Assembly (NCBI GenBank): GCA_012797975.1
Contig: JAAZOD010000009.1
Coordinates: 1-64,000 of the forward strand
Reading direction: 5' to 3'
Length of the DNA stretch: 64,000 bases
Source of the DNA: Pelolinea sp.
GTDB lineage: Bacteria; Chloroflexota; Anaerolineae; Anaerolineales; Anaerolineaceae
Under the pieces are notes generated by a model. That model was not told where the DNA came from. It saw nothing but the letters and a program-made list of their open reading frames with translations, and searched no databases. The position numbers were made by a program, and so were the translations under genes. Positions 44,712 to 54,196 of the stretch are shown here, in pieces; within the stretch, counting starts at the first letter, position 1, and every line of letters begins with the position of its first letter.

Positions 44712-44730
44712 GCAAGTCCTTTCTTTTTTA
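44697..44730. terminator. Bidirectional intrinsic terminator
   Basis: 11-bp perfect stem AAAGGACTTGC (44697-44707) and GCAAGTCCTTT (44712-44722), loop CTAA, then C-T6. It overlaps the stop of the pseudouridine synthase and ends near the converging gene. Confidence 0.85.
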
Positions 44731-45429
44731 TTTGTCCGACGGTAGTTTACCGGTTATCTTTTCTGTTTCTTCCGGTGAAAGATTAACCTGCTTGGCGATT
44801 CGGCGCATGAAATCTTTCAATTTATCCGAGGTGATAACCGGTTCTACAAAAGAAGGTACATCCAAAACAACTTCAGGGCTGATAAAAACATCGATCGCCC
44901 TTACTTCCGGATGACTGGTAATATCACGCTTTTGAAAATATTTTTCCAATTGTTTCATCCAATCCCCAGTTTCCCGCACTACATTCCCGATCCCTTCCGA
45001 AGCAAATATTTTGGTGAAGAAGTTCCCTCCGCCTTTTTGTTTCAAAACACTCCTTTTTTGATCAACGTAGATTTTCCCGGATTGATAGTACGTCTTAATG
45101 ATCCAAATGCCGGCAGGGCCGATGAGAAGATGCGGGATTGCGGTTGAGTAAATATACAACGTGAATTCATTTCCCAAACCCTTTAAAGATTGAGCCACTA
45201 TTTCATCAGGGCGCGGAGAACGGCTCCATCGGCTCCCCATGGCAATGGAAATTTGGACGAGGATATAGGATGGAATAAGGAAAAGATAAGCCCATCCGAT
45301 GCTTTCGGAAGACTTGTTTTTCAACGTGAGGTAAATGCCGATGGCAAGGGTGGTTAATGCTGCATAAAGCACATACTGACTGATCTTGGCATTGCGTTTG
45401 ATTAATTTATCATTGCGAACAATCTTCAT
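44728..45429 (-). CDS. Membrane protein with NERD-like domain
   Basis: 233 residues. Two N-terminal helices (Y-V-L-Y-A-A-L-T-T-L-A-I-G and W-A-Y-L-F-L-I-P-S-Y-I-L-V), then a cytosolic domain with L-K-G-L-G-N-E-F-T-L and I-P-H-L-L-I-G-P-A-G-I-W-I-I-K, which resembles the core of nuclease-related (NERD) domains. The nuclease Glu-x-Lys is not clear (I-I-K-T), so activity is doubtful. It follows plsX by 10 bp. Confidence 0.65.
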   Translation of the reverse strand: MKIVRNDKLIKRNAKISQYVLYAALTTLAIGIYLTLKNKSSESIGWAYLFLIPSYILVQISIAMGSRWSRSPRPDEIVAQSLKGLGNEFTLYIYSTAIPHLLIGPAGIWIIKTYYQSGKIYVDQKRSVLKQKGGGNFFTKIFASEGIGNVVRETGDWMKQLEKYFQKRDITSHPEVRAIDVFISPEVVLDVPSFVEPVITSDKLKDFMRRIAKQVNLSPEETEKITGKLPSDK

Positions 45430-45439
45430 TTTTGACCTC

Positions 45440-46438
45440 TTAATGTTTCAATTCTTTTTGAAAAGCTGTTTTCATTTCGGATAACAGATTTGCATCAATA
45501 CAACGTTGAGCTTGGGCTAAAGCGCTTTCGATGGCACGCGCATTCGAGCGCCCATGGCCGATCAGGACCAGTCCATCGACACCCAAGAGCGGAAGGGCCC
45601 CAATCTCATCCGGGTCCATTAGTTTTTTTAAATTACGGAAAGCGGGTTTTGCCAAGGCAGCGCCCAATTTATTGCGTGTGTTCGAATACAACTCACTTTT
45701 CAATGAATCGAACATGAATTTGGCAACGGCTTCACTGGCTTTAAGGAAAACATTCCCAACAAATCCGTCCGATACCACGACATCCACTTTTCCCCCAAAC
45801 ACTTCCTTGCCTTCCACATTTCCAACGAAATTCAGTTTGCTTTTTTTCAATAACTGATGGGTTTCTTTCACCACCATATTGCCTTTGCCTTCCTCTTCAC
45901 CATTTGAAAGCAGCCCAACACGTGGTTTTTGAATGCCCAGCATGATTTTCGCGTATGTACAGCCATAAACGGCAAATTGAAGGAGGAATTCAGGTCTGCA
46001 ATCCACGTTTACCCCTACATCCACCATCACACATTTACCATTTTGTGTGGGGATCACTGCCGGCAGGGCAGGTCGATCAACTCCTTTGATGCGTCCCAGA
46101 GTGCGGATGGCATTGAACATTGCTCCACCGGTGTTGCCAGCAGTCACAAAAGCGCTGTTCTCATGGACCTTCAATTGTGCAATGCCGATCGCCATGGAAT
46201 TATTGGGTTTGGCACGCGCTGATTCCACCGGTTTATCCCACATTTCGACGATCTCGGGGGCATGGACAATTTCCAGGTATTCTCTTGCGAAGACCTGTTT
46301 CACCAATTCAGGACGAAGAATGTCCTCATTGCCAACCAGGATCAATTTTTCCTTTTTTTGATTGCAAAAATTGACAGCCGCTTCAATTTCGGGGTGTGGG
46401 AAATTGTCACTTCCCATTGCATCTAAAATAATTGCCAT
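45440..46438 (-). CDS. plsX: Phosphate acyltransferase PlsX
   Basis: 332 residues. Makes acyl-phosphate from acyl-ACP for phospholipid synthesis, peripheral at the membrane. Seen: I-I-L-D-A-M-G-S-D-N-F-P at the start, A-G-N-T-G-G-A-M, N-G-E-E-x-G-K-G-N and V-V-S-D-G-F-V-G-N-V. All belong to the PlsX family. It is divergent from the tRNA-Leu gene. Confidence 0.95.
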   Translation of the reverse strand: MAIILDAMGSDNFPHPEIEAAVNFCNQKKEKLILVGNEDILRPELVKQVFAREYLEIVHAPEIVEMWDKPVESARAKPNNSMAIGIAQLKVHENSAFVTAGNTGGAMFNAIRTLGRIKGVDRPALPAVIPTQNGKCVMVDVGVNVDCRPEFLLQFAVYGCTYAKIMLGIQKPRVGLLSNGEEEGKGNMVVKETHQLLKKSKLNFVGNVEGKEVFGGKVDVVVSDGFVGNVFLKASEAVAKFMFDSLKSELYSNTRNKLGAALAKPAFRNLKKLMDPDEIGALPLLGVDGLVLIGHGRSNARAIESALAQAQRCIDANLLSEMKTAFQKELKH

Positions 46439-46461
46439 TTTTCTCTCCTACCATGAATTGC

Positions 46462-46490
46462 TTGCATCCATGAATATACCCGATTATAAT
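46462..46490 (+). promoter_or_regulatory. Promoter of tRNA-Leu
   Basis: TTGCAT (46462-46467), 17-bp spacer, perfect TATAAT (46485-46490). The predicted start near 46497 is about 7 bp before the mature tRNA. Confidence 0.75.
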
Positions 46491-46503
46491 AGCATTCGCA
46501 TGT

Positions 46504-46585
46504 GCGCTGGTGCTGGAATTGGCAGACAGGCATGGTTGAGGGCCATGTGCCGCAAGGCGTGGGGGTTCAAGTCCCCCCCAGCGCA
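46504..46585 (+). tRNA. tRNA-Leu (GAG anticodon)
   Basis: Full cloverleaf read by eye: acceptor GCGCTGG (46504-46510) pairs with CCAGCGC (46578-46584); anticodon stem CATGG/CCATG with loop TTGAGGG gives anticodon GAG; class II long variable arm TGCC-GCAA-GGC; T-stem GGGGG/CCCCC with loop TTCAAGT. CCA is not encoded. A T7 tract follows directly. Confidence 0.93.
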
Positions 46586-46590
46586 TTTTT

Positions 46591-47403
46591 TTATTTAACA
46601 GCATTGGAATCTCCAAACAATCGTATCGCGTTCAGAGTGGTTTGCTCGCAGACCGTTTCCGCTGGTAGGGCCAATACTTGGGCAATTTTTTCAGCAACAA
46701 AGCGTACATAAGCAGGCTCATTGCGCTTGCCGCGATTGGGATGCGGGGCGAGAAAGGGGGAATCCGTTTCAACTAAAATCCGATCAAGCGGAATTTTTCG
46801 CAAGGCAGCACGCAAAATCTCTGCATTTTTATAGGTAATAGGCCCTCCAATTCCCAAAAAAAAGTGGCAGCTTAATGCAAACTCTAAAATGTGCGGGTCC
46901 CCGTTATAGGCATGAAAAACGCCCGGCCTTTCCTTCAATGCAGAAGAAACCGGAATTTGACAAATCCATTCATCCATAATCGATAACAGATCATCCGTTG
47001 CTTCCCTGCTATGCACGATGATCGGCCTTTCGAATTCGCTGGCAAGTTCCAGGTTCGCTTTGAACGCTGCTAGCTGCGCATCCTTTTGCGAGAGCATGCG
47101 GTAATAATCAAGCCCAATTTCTCCCACGGCTGCACCGGGAGCGGTTTTCAGCAACATTTTGATGTCTGCAATTTCACCTTTCCACCGTTCGGCGTGGTGC
47201 GGGTGGATACCTGCTGCAACGTACATGGCTAAATTTTTATATCTTGCGCATAGTTGTAACGCTTGCAGACTGGACATCCGGTCTTCTCCCGGAACGAGAA
47301 GCATGTTCCCTTGATTTTGGATATAACGATCAACCACCGCATCCCGATCACCAGAAAACTGGGGATCATAAAGATGGCAGTGCGTGTCAAATAGGGAGGC
47401 CAC
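46591..47403 (-). CDS. tatD: TatD-family metal-dependent hydrolase
   Basis: 270 residues. TIM-barrel DNase family; metal ligands are in F-D-T-H-C-H-L-Y, G-E-I-G-L-D-Y-Y, V-H-S-R-E-A, H-A-Y-N-G-D and E-T-D-S-P-F-L-A-P. Members act as 3'-5' exonucleases or D-Tyr-tRNA-linked hydrolases. Starts directly after the phosphohexomutase stop (no gap) and ends 6 bp from the tRNA gene on the opposite strand. Confidence 0.92.
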   Translation of the reverse strand: MASLFDTHCHLYDPQFSGDRDAVVDRYIQNQGNMLLVPGEDRMSSLQALQLCARYKNLAMYVAAGIHPHHAERWKGEIADIKMLLKTAPGAAVGEIGLDYYRMLSQKDAQLAAFKANLELASEFERPIIVHSREATDDLLSIMDEWICQIPVSSALKERPGVFHAYNGDPHILEFALSCHFFLGIGGPITYKNAEILRAALRKIPLDRILVETDSPFLAPHPNRGKRNEPAYVRFVAEKIAQVLALPAETVCEQTTLNAIRLFGDSNAVK

Positions 47404-48825
47404 TTATTTCAATCCGGCAATCTTCAATCCATCATCCAGAATAGCAGGGATCCGCTGTTGGATGGTCGTCTCACAATAGACGCGGATGATAGGTTCGGTT
47501 CCGGAAAAGCGGATCAGCAACCAACCGCCGTCGTCAAGGTCAAACTTGTATCCATCCGTGGTATTCAACCCAAGCACTTTAAAACCGCCGATCTCTTTCG
47601 GATTGGCGTTGAGGATATTCTGGATCTTTTCGGATTTGTCACCGCTGAATTGTGTGTCGATCCGGTCGTAATAATGGGCGCCAACTTTCTCGAACAGCAA
47701 TTCCAGCAATTGGGAAGGGGTTTTCTTCAAGCTGACCATCATATCAAGGAAATACAAACCAGCCAGGATCCCATCGCGTTCGGGGACATTCCCCTTGAAC
47801 GCATAGCCACCGGACTCTTCTCCGCCGATCATGGCATCGGTCTCAAGCATCTTGGGAGCCACATATTTGAATCCGACACCTGTTTCGTACACAGGAACGC
47901 CATAGAGTTTTCCGAGCTTGTTCAACATTCCGGTAGTGGATAGGGTTTTCACAATCGGTCCGCGCTCTTTGCGCACTTCCAGCAGGTAGAATGCCAACAA
48001 CCCATAGGCTTGTAACTGATTGATGAAGTTCCCGTTTTCGTCCCCAAAACCCACACGGTCTGCATCGCCATCGTTTATCAACAATACATCCGCATGCAGT
48101 TCTATGGTTTTCTTCAATCCTACATCGATATTGGGTCGAATGGGCTCGGGGCGCTGCATTTCAGGGAAGATGGGATTTCTCGTATTATGGATTTCGATCA
48201 CCTCAGTCTTTCCACCATCCAACAGGCGAGGAAACCAACCTGCTCCATTGCCCCACATGGCATCCACCAGGATCCTAAAACCAGCGTTTTTGATCCTTTC
48301 GAGATCGACCAGTTTTTTTACATGGTCGATATAGTTTGGGGCAGCATCAAAACGGACAATCAGTCCTTCTGAAACTGCTTTGGAGTAAGGTACACTGGGC
48401 ACCTGGGAAAGATCATCGGGAATGAGATTCTCAATCTCTTTCAATCCTTCCGGGTCGATTGCGCCACCATGTTCGTCACGCACTTTGAAACCATTATCGA
48501 TGGGGGGATTATGCGAGGCAGTGATATTCACTGCTCCTACCGCTTTCTTGTCGATCACAGAATAGGAAATCACTGGAGTGGGGGTTGGAGCTTGGGTCAA
48601 ATAAACCCGAAAGCCGGCACCGCATAGAATTTCAGAAACTGCGATGGCAAATTCTTCAGATAAAAAACGTTTATCAAATCCCACTACAATCCATGAACCA
48701 GGGGAAGTATGCTGTTTTTGATAAGCGCTGAAACCAGCCGCACAGCGACGGACATTTTCAAAGGTATAGGTATCGGCGATCGTAGCTCGCCAGCCATCGG
48801 TCCCAAAGTTGATCTTGGTTGTCAT
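47404..48825 (-). CDS. Phosphoglucomutase/phosphomannomutase
   Basis: 473 residues. Alpha-D-phosphohexomutase with phosphoserine in T-A-S-H-N-P-P, metal loop N-D-G-D-A-D-R-V, sugar loop G-G-E-E-S-G-G and phosphate-binding R-F-S-G-T-E-P. It interconverts hexose 1- and 6-phosphates; glucose versus mannose cannot be decided. GGAGGATG precedes the ATG. It is divergent from mnmA and co-transcribed with tatD. Confidence 0.92.
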   Translation of the reverse strand: MTTKINFGTDGWRATIADTYTFENVRRCAAGFSAYQKQHTSPGSWIVVGFDKRFLSEEFAIAVSEILCGAGFRVYLTQAPTPTPVISYSVIDKKAVGAVNITASHNPPIDNGFKVRDEHGGAIDPEGLKEIENLIPDDLSQVPSVPYSKAVSEGLIVRFDAAPNYIDHVKKLVDLERIKNAGFRILVDAMWGNGAGWFPRLLDGGKTEVIEIHNTRNPIFPEMQRPEPIRPNIDVGLKKTIELHADVLLINDGDADRVGFGDENGNFINQLQAYGLLAFYLLEVRKERGPIVKTLSTTGMLNKLGKLYGVPVYETGVGFKYVAPKMLETDAMIGGEESGGYAFKGNVPERDGILAGLYFLDMMVSLKKTPSQLLELLFEKVGAHYYDRIDTQFSGDKSEKIQNILNANPKEIGGFKVLGLNTTDGYKFDLDDGGWLLIRFSGTEPIIRVYCETTIQQRIPAILDDGLKIAGLK

Positions 48826-48896
48826 TCATCCTCCAGGAAAAGAATATCCGTGTAGATTATATCAATAGTATATTCACGAAAGAAGGTAAAACTTGT

Positions 48897-48902
48897 TACA
48901 AT
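48897..48902 (+). promoter_or_regulatory. -10 element of mnmA
   Basis: TACAAT ending 7 bp before the mnmA ATG, with a weak TTCACG -35 18 bp upstream. No ribosome site precedes the ATG, so a leaderless transcript is likely. Confidence 0.4.
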
Positions 48903-48909
48903 TTGCTAC

Positions 48910-49992
48910 ATGGGTTCGAAAAAAAAGGTCATTTTGGGTGTCAGTGGAGGGATCGATAGTTCCACTTGTGCTTACTATCTTCTTCGGAACGGATATGAGG
49001 TAGAAGGGATCTATTTTGATCTATGGAGAGCTTTTTCGGATGAGAAGCCAGTCCAGCAGGGGATTGAGGAAAATTATCGGAGGATCGATCAATTGTCCAA
49101 ACGATTGAACTTTCCGATCCGGGTTGTGGAGAGAAAAGAGGAGTTTCATAATCAGATCGTACATTATTTCATTGACGCGCTAAAAAATGGCTTAACACCC
49201 AATCCCTGTGTGCTGTGCAACCGGCAGATAAAATTCAAGATCCTGTTTGAGCTCCTCAACGAACGAGATGCGGATTTTATTGCCACCGGCCATTATGCCA
49301 GAACACGAACGATGCGAAATGGAAAAGTAGTACTGTTAAAGGGACTGGATGTTGTGAAGGACCAATCCTATTACTTGACCCTGTTGAATCAGGAGCTGTT
49401 GCAGCGCGTGATTTTCCCGCTTGGCGGCAGCAAAAAAACCGAGGTTAAAAAAATCTATCATCGAGATATCAACCCGGATGCCGATCTTTTGGAAAGTCAG
49501 GATTTGTGTTTTTTGTCAGGGTATGATCCTCACTCTTTTATGGAACGCTATGCACCGGAAAGCCTCCTCCCCGGAGAGATCGTTGATGGAAATGGCAAGG
49601 TCTTAGGTAGTCACAAAGGTTTGGCTTTTTATACCATCGGTCAACGAAAAGGGCTTCAGATCAGTGCCAAGGAAGCTTATTTTGTGATCGAAAAATCAAT
49701 TTCGGAGAATCGCTTGATTGTTGGATTTGAGAATGAATTGGGGAGAGATGTTTTTTGGATCAAAAATGTGAATTGGGTCTCCGGCATCTCTCACCCTGCT
49801 GACGAAAAAAGATACGCGGTAAAGATCCGTTATCGTGCGAAGCCAGTGATAGCAAAAGCAAAATCAACTGGCGCATCCGATATGCTTGAAATACAATTGA
49901 AGAAAAGGTTGCGAGATGTTACTCCTGGACAGTTTGCGGTGCTCTATCATCGAGATGCTGTCATCGCTGGTGGAGAAATCTCCTATAATTGA
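48910..49992 (+). CDS. mnmA: tRNA-specific 2-thiouridylase MnmA
   Basis: 360 residues. Adenylates and thiolates U34 of tRNAs for Lys, Glu and Gln. P-loop V-S-G-G-I-D-S-S at the start, catalytic Cys pair in N-P-C-V-L-C-N and S-Q-D-L-C-F-L, plus T-G-H-Y-A-R and Y-T-I-G-Q-R-K-G. All catalytic residues are present. A membrane protein gene follows 3 bp later. Confidence 0.94.
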   Translation: MGSKKKVILGVSGGIDSSTCAYYLLRNGYEVEGIYFDLWRAFSDEKPVQQGIEENYRRIDQLSKRLNFPIRVVERKEEFHNQIVHYFIDALKNGLTPNPCVLCNRQIKFKILFELLNERDADFIATGHYARTRTMRNGKVVLLKGLDVVKDQSYYLTLLNQELLQRVIFPLGGSKKTEVKKIYHRDINPDADLLESQDLCFLSGYDPHSFMERYAPESLLPGEIVDGNGKVLGSHKGLAFYTIGQRKGLQISAKEAYFVIEKSISENRLIVGFENELGRDVFWIKNVNWVSGISHPADEKRYAVKIRYRAKPVIAKAKSTGASDMLEIQLKKRLRDVTPGQFAVLYHRDAVIAGGEISYN

Positions 49993-49995
49993 TCT

Positions 49996-50283
49996 ATGAC
50001 TTTTCCTGTATTTTTATTGGGTTCTCTTATTTCCATCCTTGTCGCTTCTGTTTTTCATTTGATCGTTGATGGGAATTTGAAAAAATACCTCTCTTATCTG
50101 TTCTTTTCCTGGCTGGGCTTCTGGGTGGGATATTATCTCAGCAATCGTTTCTCGTTCAGTTTATGGAAAGTAGGAATCCTGGATATTGGATTCTGTGTCA
50201 TCGGTAGTCTCCTGGTGCTGTTATTGATCTTCTGGATCGATAAAGGTGCGGAAGAGGATCAGGAGTCGAAGGAGGATAAATAA
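49996..50283 (+). CDS. Small three-helix membrane protein, unknown
   Basis: 95 residues. Three hydrophobic helices (F-L-L-G-S-L-I-S-I-L-V-A-S, Y-L-F-F-S-W-L-G-F-W-V-G-Y-Y, I-G-S-L-L-V-L-L-L-I-F-W) and an acidic tail. I do not recognise a family. It is placed between mnmA (3 bp) and trmI (1 bp), so it is probably translated with them. Confidence 0.7.
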   Translation: MTFPVFLLGSLISILVASVFHLIVDGNLKKYLSYLFFSWLGFWVGYYLSNRFSFSLWKVGILDIGFCVIGSLLVLLLIFWIDKGAEEDQESKEDK

Positions 50284-50284
50284 A

Positions 50285-51169
50285 TTGGTCTTTCAGTATC
50301 AAGAAACCGCCCAAGAAGGCGATTTGGTGGAATTGACCAGCTTGCGGAAGGGCTTCTTCATCTTCCGCCTGGAAAAAGGGAAAACACTGCAGACCCATCG
50401 CGGCATCATCAGCCATGATGACCTGATCGGTAAAGAATGGGGCAGTGAAGTTTTGAGTCACACCGACAAACCTTTTTACCTTTATCCGGTCACTTTGAGC
50501 GGGATGTTGAAAAATACCAAACGCAATACACAAATCCTTTATCCAAAGGATATCGGCTATATTCTCATCACGATGGGGATTGGACCCGGGACCCGGGTGA
50601 TCGAAGCAGGAACCGGATCAGGTGGGTTGACCCAGGCCTTGGCGTATTACGTTGGTGAGACGGGGCATGTTTACAGTTACGAGTGCAGACCGCAAATGTT
50701 GGATCTGGCAAAAAAGAACCTGGCAATGCTGGAACTTACAGAAAGAGTGGATTTCAAATTGCGTGATATCATTGGCGGGTTTGATGAGACCGATGTGGAT
50801 GCATTATTTTTGGATGTGCCGACCCCGCAGGATTATATCTATCAAGCGAAGAAGGCATTGAGACCGGGCGGAAGTTTTGGTTGCATCCTTCCCACCACCA
50901 ACCAGGTGGTGCGCCTGCTTTCCGCACTGCGCAGAACTGATTTCTCCTTCATTGACGTTTGCGAGATCATTTTACGGTTCTATAAACCAGAAGAGGAACG
51001 TTTTCGCCCCACAGACCGTATGGTGGCGCACACCGGTTATCTCATTTTCGCACGTTCTGTCAAAGCAAAAGGTAACGAGGAGGAAGCCGATCGAGCATCA
51101 ATGGAAACAGATAGTGAACCGGATGTGAGCGAGCACACTTCTTCTTCCGATTCCGGATCAGAAGACTAA
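50285..51169 (+). CDS. trmI: tRNA (adenine58-N1)-methyltransferase TrmI
   Basis: 294 residues. SAM methyltransferase making m1A58 in the T-loop. Seen: H-R-G-I-I-S-H-D-D-L-I-G, Y-P-K-D-I-G-Y-I, V-I-E-A-G-T-G-S-G-G-L-T and L-D-V-P-T-P. The start is TTG at 50285 with AAGGAGG nine bases upstream; a GTG 39 bases earlier would add a basic, non-family extension. The last ~40 residues are acidic/Ser-rich and not part of the fold. Confidence 0.9.
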   Translation: MVFQYQETAQEGDLVELTSLRKGFFIFRLEKGKTLQTHRGIISHDDLIGKEWGSEVLSHTDKPFYLYPVTLSGMLKNTKRNTQILYPKDIGYILITMGIGPGTRVIEAGTGSGGLTQALAYYVGETGHVYSYECRPQMLDLAKKNLAMLELTERVDFKLRDIIGGFDETDVDALFLDVPTPQDYIYQAKKALRPGGSFGCILPTTNQVVRLLSALRRTDFSFIDVCEIILRFYKPEEERFRPTDRMVAHTGYLIFARSVKAKGNEEEADRASMETDSEPDVSEHTSSSDSGSED

Positions 51170-51184
51170 ACCAAAATAGCCATC

Positions 51185-51775
51185 ATGTCCATTTCGAAGA
51201 TATCCGTTGAACAGATAAAATTTCGAAAAGAGCTTCCGGCTGTCCATGGGCCCTATAAGAATCTGGCTGCTGTGGAGATATTGATCATCAATAATTCCAC
51301 TTTGGATATCATTTTGACCAAACGATCGGTTTTTGTACAGAATCATAAGAATGAGATCGCTTTTCCGGGTGGAGCGTTCGAGAGTGGCGATGGTGATCTC
51401 CTTCAAACAGCACTGCGCGAAACTTGTGAAGAGATCAACATCGGCAGCCATTCCATCGAATACCTGGGTAATCTGAAACCGTATAGGACCCATTATGGAT
51501 TAGAAATTTACCCATTTCTGGGAACGATCAGCGAATATGCTTTCATGCAAGCAATTCCCAATTGGGAGGTGGAGGAGATATTCACCATTCCGCTGGGTTG
51601 GTTCATGGACCCGGAGAATCAAGAGATACACACCATACATACCAGTGACGGCATCTTGCGCCGCGCTCGCTACTTCAGAAACTACCAAGGGCATATTGTG
51701 TGGGGAATTACAGCGGAAATATTGAACCGGTTGGTCACAGAGATAAGAAACAGTGATTTCGGTATGCGGGCTTGA
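51185..51775 (+). CDS. Nudix hydrolase, CoA-pyrophosphatase-like
   Basis: 196 residues. Nudix box F-P-G-G-A-F-E-S-G-D-G-D ... A-L-R-E-T-C-E-E-I-N-I is intact. The preceding L-T-K-R-S-x-x-V-x-x-H-x-x-E-I-A-F-P-G-G is the signature of NudL/Pcd1-type CoA diphosphatases. It would cleave CoA or acyl-CoA into phosphopantetheine and ADP. It converges on the Cys-rich gene. Confidence 0.87.
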   Translation: MSISKISVEQIKFRKELPAVHGPYKNLAAVEILIINNSTLDIILTKRSVFVQNHKNEIAFPGGAFESGDGDLLQTALRETCEEINIGSHSIEYLGNLKPYRTHYGLEIYPFLGTISEYAFMQAIPNWEVEEIFTIPLGWFMDPENQEIHTIHTSDGILRRARYFRNYQGHIVWGITAEILNRLVTEIRNSDFGMRA

Positions 51776-51785
51776 TTCTGTATCG

Positions 51786-52280
51786 TTAATGCTGTGGAGG
51801 TGAAGCAGGATCTTTTCCGGTGATCTTGCAGTAAGTTTCCCATAGGTGCTGGGATCTGGCCCAGTTTTCCACCAAGGTTTGCCCGGCAGGGGTGTGCCAG
51901 TCCTTTTCCAGAGCGGCATGGCACTGTGGTCCGCGCCCAACCCGGGTATGGTGGCAGAAACGGCATTCCAGCGGCTCCAGTGCGCTTTCATGCAGCTCGC
52001 ACAGCCCGTTGGATAGGAAAGTGCAGCCATTTTTTGCAGACTCTTGCAGGGCAAATCGCCCTTCGCAGCCCCCAAAGGCCGGTGAGAGCACGCCAAAATC
52101 ATGTTCAGGGGAGATTTCCAGCATCATGCGGTTGGCATAGCCAGCTTGCAGGGCTTGCGCAGCCTCCTCCACGCTCCACCAGCCAGGGCGCTGGCAGTAT
52201 GATTGGCATATTTCGCAACTGCAGGGTGGAGATACAGGAAATTGTTCATTCAAAGAGTGGGATTGTTTTCTTTTTCTCAT
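51786..52280 (-). CDS. Cys-rich metal-cluster protein (YkgJ-like)
   Basis: 164 residues with many Cys in a row: C-S-C-E-I-C-x-x-Y-C near the N-terminus, then G-C-E-G, G-C-T-F-L, G-L-C-E-L-H and C-R-F-C-H-H. The order fits the YkgJ/CxxCxxCC type thought to bind zinc or an iron-sulfur cluster. Function unknown. The ATG at 52280 is preferred over 52307. It is alone on its strand. Confidence 0.65.
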   Translation of the reverse strand: MRKRKQSHSLNEQFPVSPPCSCEICQSYCQRPGWWSVEEAAQALQAGYANRMMLEISPEHDFGVLSPAFGGCEGRFALQESAKNGCTFLSNGLCELHESALEPLECRFCHHTRVGRGPQCHAALEKDWHTPAGQTLVENWARSQHLWETYCKITGKDPASPPQH

Positions 52281-52462
52281 GGATTTCCCCGGAATGTATT
52301 CTTTCAACGATTTTCTAAACTATACAATTGTACTTGTATGAAAAGCAAAAGCAGATATGGACTTGCGTATAGATTAATATTGATACGTTTACCATTTCAC
52401 ACCACGCATGAATCGATAGGGGAGCCCGCGGATTGACCAAAAGAATAACTCCCGTGACTTTA

Positions 52463-53179
52463 TCATTTGGAATACAGCTTCCAGAGCGTATCCAGAGTGA
52501 TCTGCAGTCGTTCCTCGAATTCCTGGTTCAATTTGTTGGTCAGATCATCCTCATTTTCAAATACTATATAGGGGACCTGTTTGCCCTGAATTTCCAAATA
52601 GTAAGGGGAACGATCTGTCAGTTCATGCCAATCAGTCTCGTAATACATGTGTTTGAGCTTTTCATCCGGGATGCCGTGTTCCAGCAGACTGTCGGGCTTA
52701 TCCGGGTTGAAACGGCACCTGTTTTTTCTTAAAGATTCTTCCCAGGAAACATTCACGTACAGAATTCCGGCATTTTCCACCATGATCGGGTCAATATTTT
52801 GAAAAGCGGAGCGATAGCCGCCATGCTCTTTGCCGCGCGAAAATTCGATGATCACCGTGCTGCCATGCAGGTCTACATCGCGTTGCAGTTTATGGTATTC
52901 CAGTCCGATACGTCGGATCAAAAGGTCCCACAGATAGGGATATTTGAAATATCTCTGCGCATCGGTGTGCAGGCGCGGTTTCTGCATGCCATCCAACAGA
53001 TCATCTTCCTCAAACCATGCCCACAACATGGGAAAATCATCCAGATGCAGCACGTTCCCGATATGGAAGCGGGAAACGCGCTCCTGGAAAGGCAAGGATT
53101 GGAGATAGCGCATGATCTCGCTCTTACCAGCCGCCGGGCGCGCCAATAGAAAAAGTGTGTTGAACATTTTATTATCCAT
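52463..53179 (-). CDS. P-loop protein of unknown function
   Basis: About 238 residues. Near the start L-L-A-R-P-A-A-G-K-S-E is a Walker A motif of form A-x4-G-K-S, and V-I-I-E-F-S-R-G-K-E-H-G-G-Y may hold the second acidic strand. The rest resembles nucleotide kinases but shows no family I can name. The ATG at 53179 has an AGGA site nearby; 53203 is an alternative. It follows the recombinase gene on the same strand and could be carried with it. Confidence 0.6.
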   Translation of the reverse strand: MDNKMFNTLFLLARPAAGKSEIMRYLQSLPFQERVSRFHIGNVLHLDDFPMLWAWFEEDDLLDGMQKPRLHTDAQRYFKYPYLWDLLIRRIGLEYHKLQRDVDLHGSTVIIEFSRGKEHGGYRSAFQNIDPIMVENAGILYVNVSWEESLRKNRCRFNPDKPDSLLEHGIPDEKLKHMYYETDWHELTDRSPYYLEIQGKQVPYIVFENEDDLTNKLNQEFEERLQITLDTLWKLYSK

Positions 53180-53212
53180 TGCTGAAATCCTGCTGTCTTC
53201 CATGGAATTGTA

Positions 53213-54196
53213 CTATTTATCCTCGAAGACCTGCCAGTAGCCACTGTCCAGCTCATCATCCGCCAGATGAGCATAGCGTTGGGTAACGGCGATGTTTTGA
53301 TGGCGTGCCAGGCTCTGTGCCAGTTTCAGGTTGCCGGTGGTCAGCAATACGCGTGTGACAAAGTAATGGCGGAAGGAATGTGGTGTGATGGTGCCGATCG
53401 CATCTTTCCCCAATGCCTCTGCCACACGCTCCTGAACGATATTTCTGCCGGTGGTGGGAGTAATGGGTTTTACTTTGCTGCCAGCGCCCTTGTCATGTCT
53501 GGCAAACAGGGGCAGGGATGTCAAAGGCCGTCCAGCCGAACCGTCCAGATCGGAGCGTGCCTGCAAATAGGCCTTGAGAGCGCGCATGGACCGGCTGGAG
53601 AAGCGCACAATGGCCTGCTTATCGCCTTTTCCTATGATCAGCGCTTTGCCTTCATTCCAATCGATATCGCCGCGGCGTAACCCGCATGCCTCGTGGACAC
53701 GCAAGCCGGTATCGGCCAAGGTGATCAGGAAGGCCTTGTCGCGCATTTCGCGTAGTATTATTTCCTCTTCCGCTCCTTCAGGCAAGGGCTTTTTTTCATA
53801 ATACTCCAGCAATTGACCGATGGCGTCCGCCGGAAATTGCGGTAATCTTCGTCCAGGGCGTCGGCTGCGCTGTTTAATGAGCAATTTGACTTTGGGAAGA
53901 TTGAGATCCACTGCTTCTTCGGCCGCCAGAAAATCGTAGAAGCCTTTTACAGCCGTCAGGTAAAGCTGTTCAGTGGTCGCGGCATATTGTTTCAAATAGG
54001 TTGCATACCAGGCAATGGCATCCGTATTGATCATTTCCACAGGGCTTTTGCTGACATCGATCTTGTTCTTGGCCAGGCACACGCGAAAATTATTTAAAGC
54101 ATTGCGATAGGTTATGTACGTATGCTGCGATCGTGCTAATCGAATGGTATCCAGATACGCTTGCATGGCATCTTCTATGGTGCTGTATTTGTTCAT
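53213..54196 (-). CDS. Tyrosine recombinase/integrase (XerC/D-like)
   Basis: 327 residues. N-terminal SAM-like core-binding domain (~5-100) and catalytic domain with all active-site residues: Arg in T-G-L-R-V-H-E, Lys in I-G-K-G-D-K-Q, H-x-x-R in P-H-S-F-R-H, His in L-A-R-H-Q-N and nucleophile Tyr in T-Q-R-Y-A-H. It could resolve chromosome dimers or mobilise an element. No att repeat, transposon end or dif-like site is evident around it. The 370-bp gap upstream has no phage genes. Confidence 0.87.
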   Translation of the reverse strand: MNKYSTIEDAMQAYLDTIRLARSQHTYITYRNALNNFRVCLAKNKIDVSKSPVEMINTDAIAWYATYLKQYAATTEQLYLTAVKGFYDFLAAEEAVDLNLPKVKLLIKQRSRRPGRRLPQFPADAIGQLLEYYEKKPLPEGAEEEIILREMRDKAFLITLADTGLRVHEACGLRRGDIDWNEGKALIIGKGDKQAIVRFSSRSMRALKAYLQARSDLDGSAGRPLTSLPLFARHDKGAGSKVKPITPTTGRNIVQERVAEALGKDAIGTITPHSFRHYFVTRVLLTTGNLKLAQSLARHQNIAVTQRYAHLADDELDSGYWQVFEDK

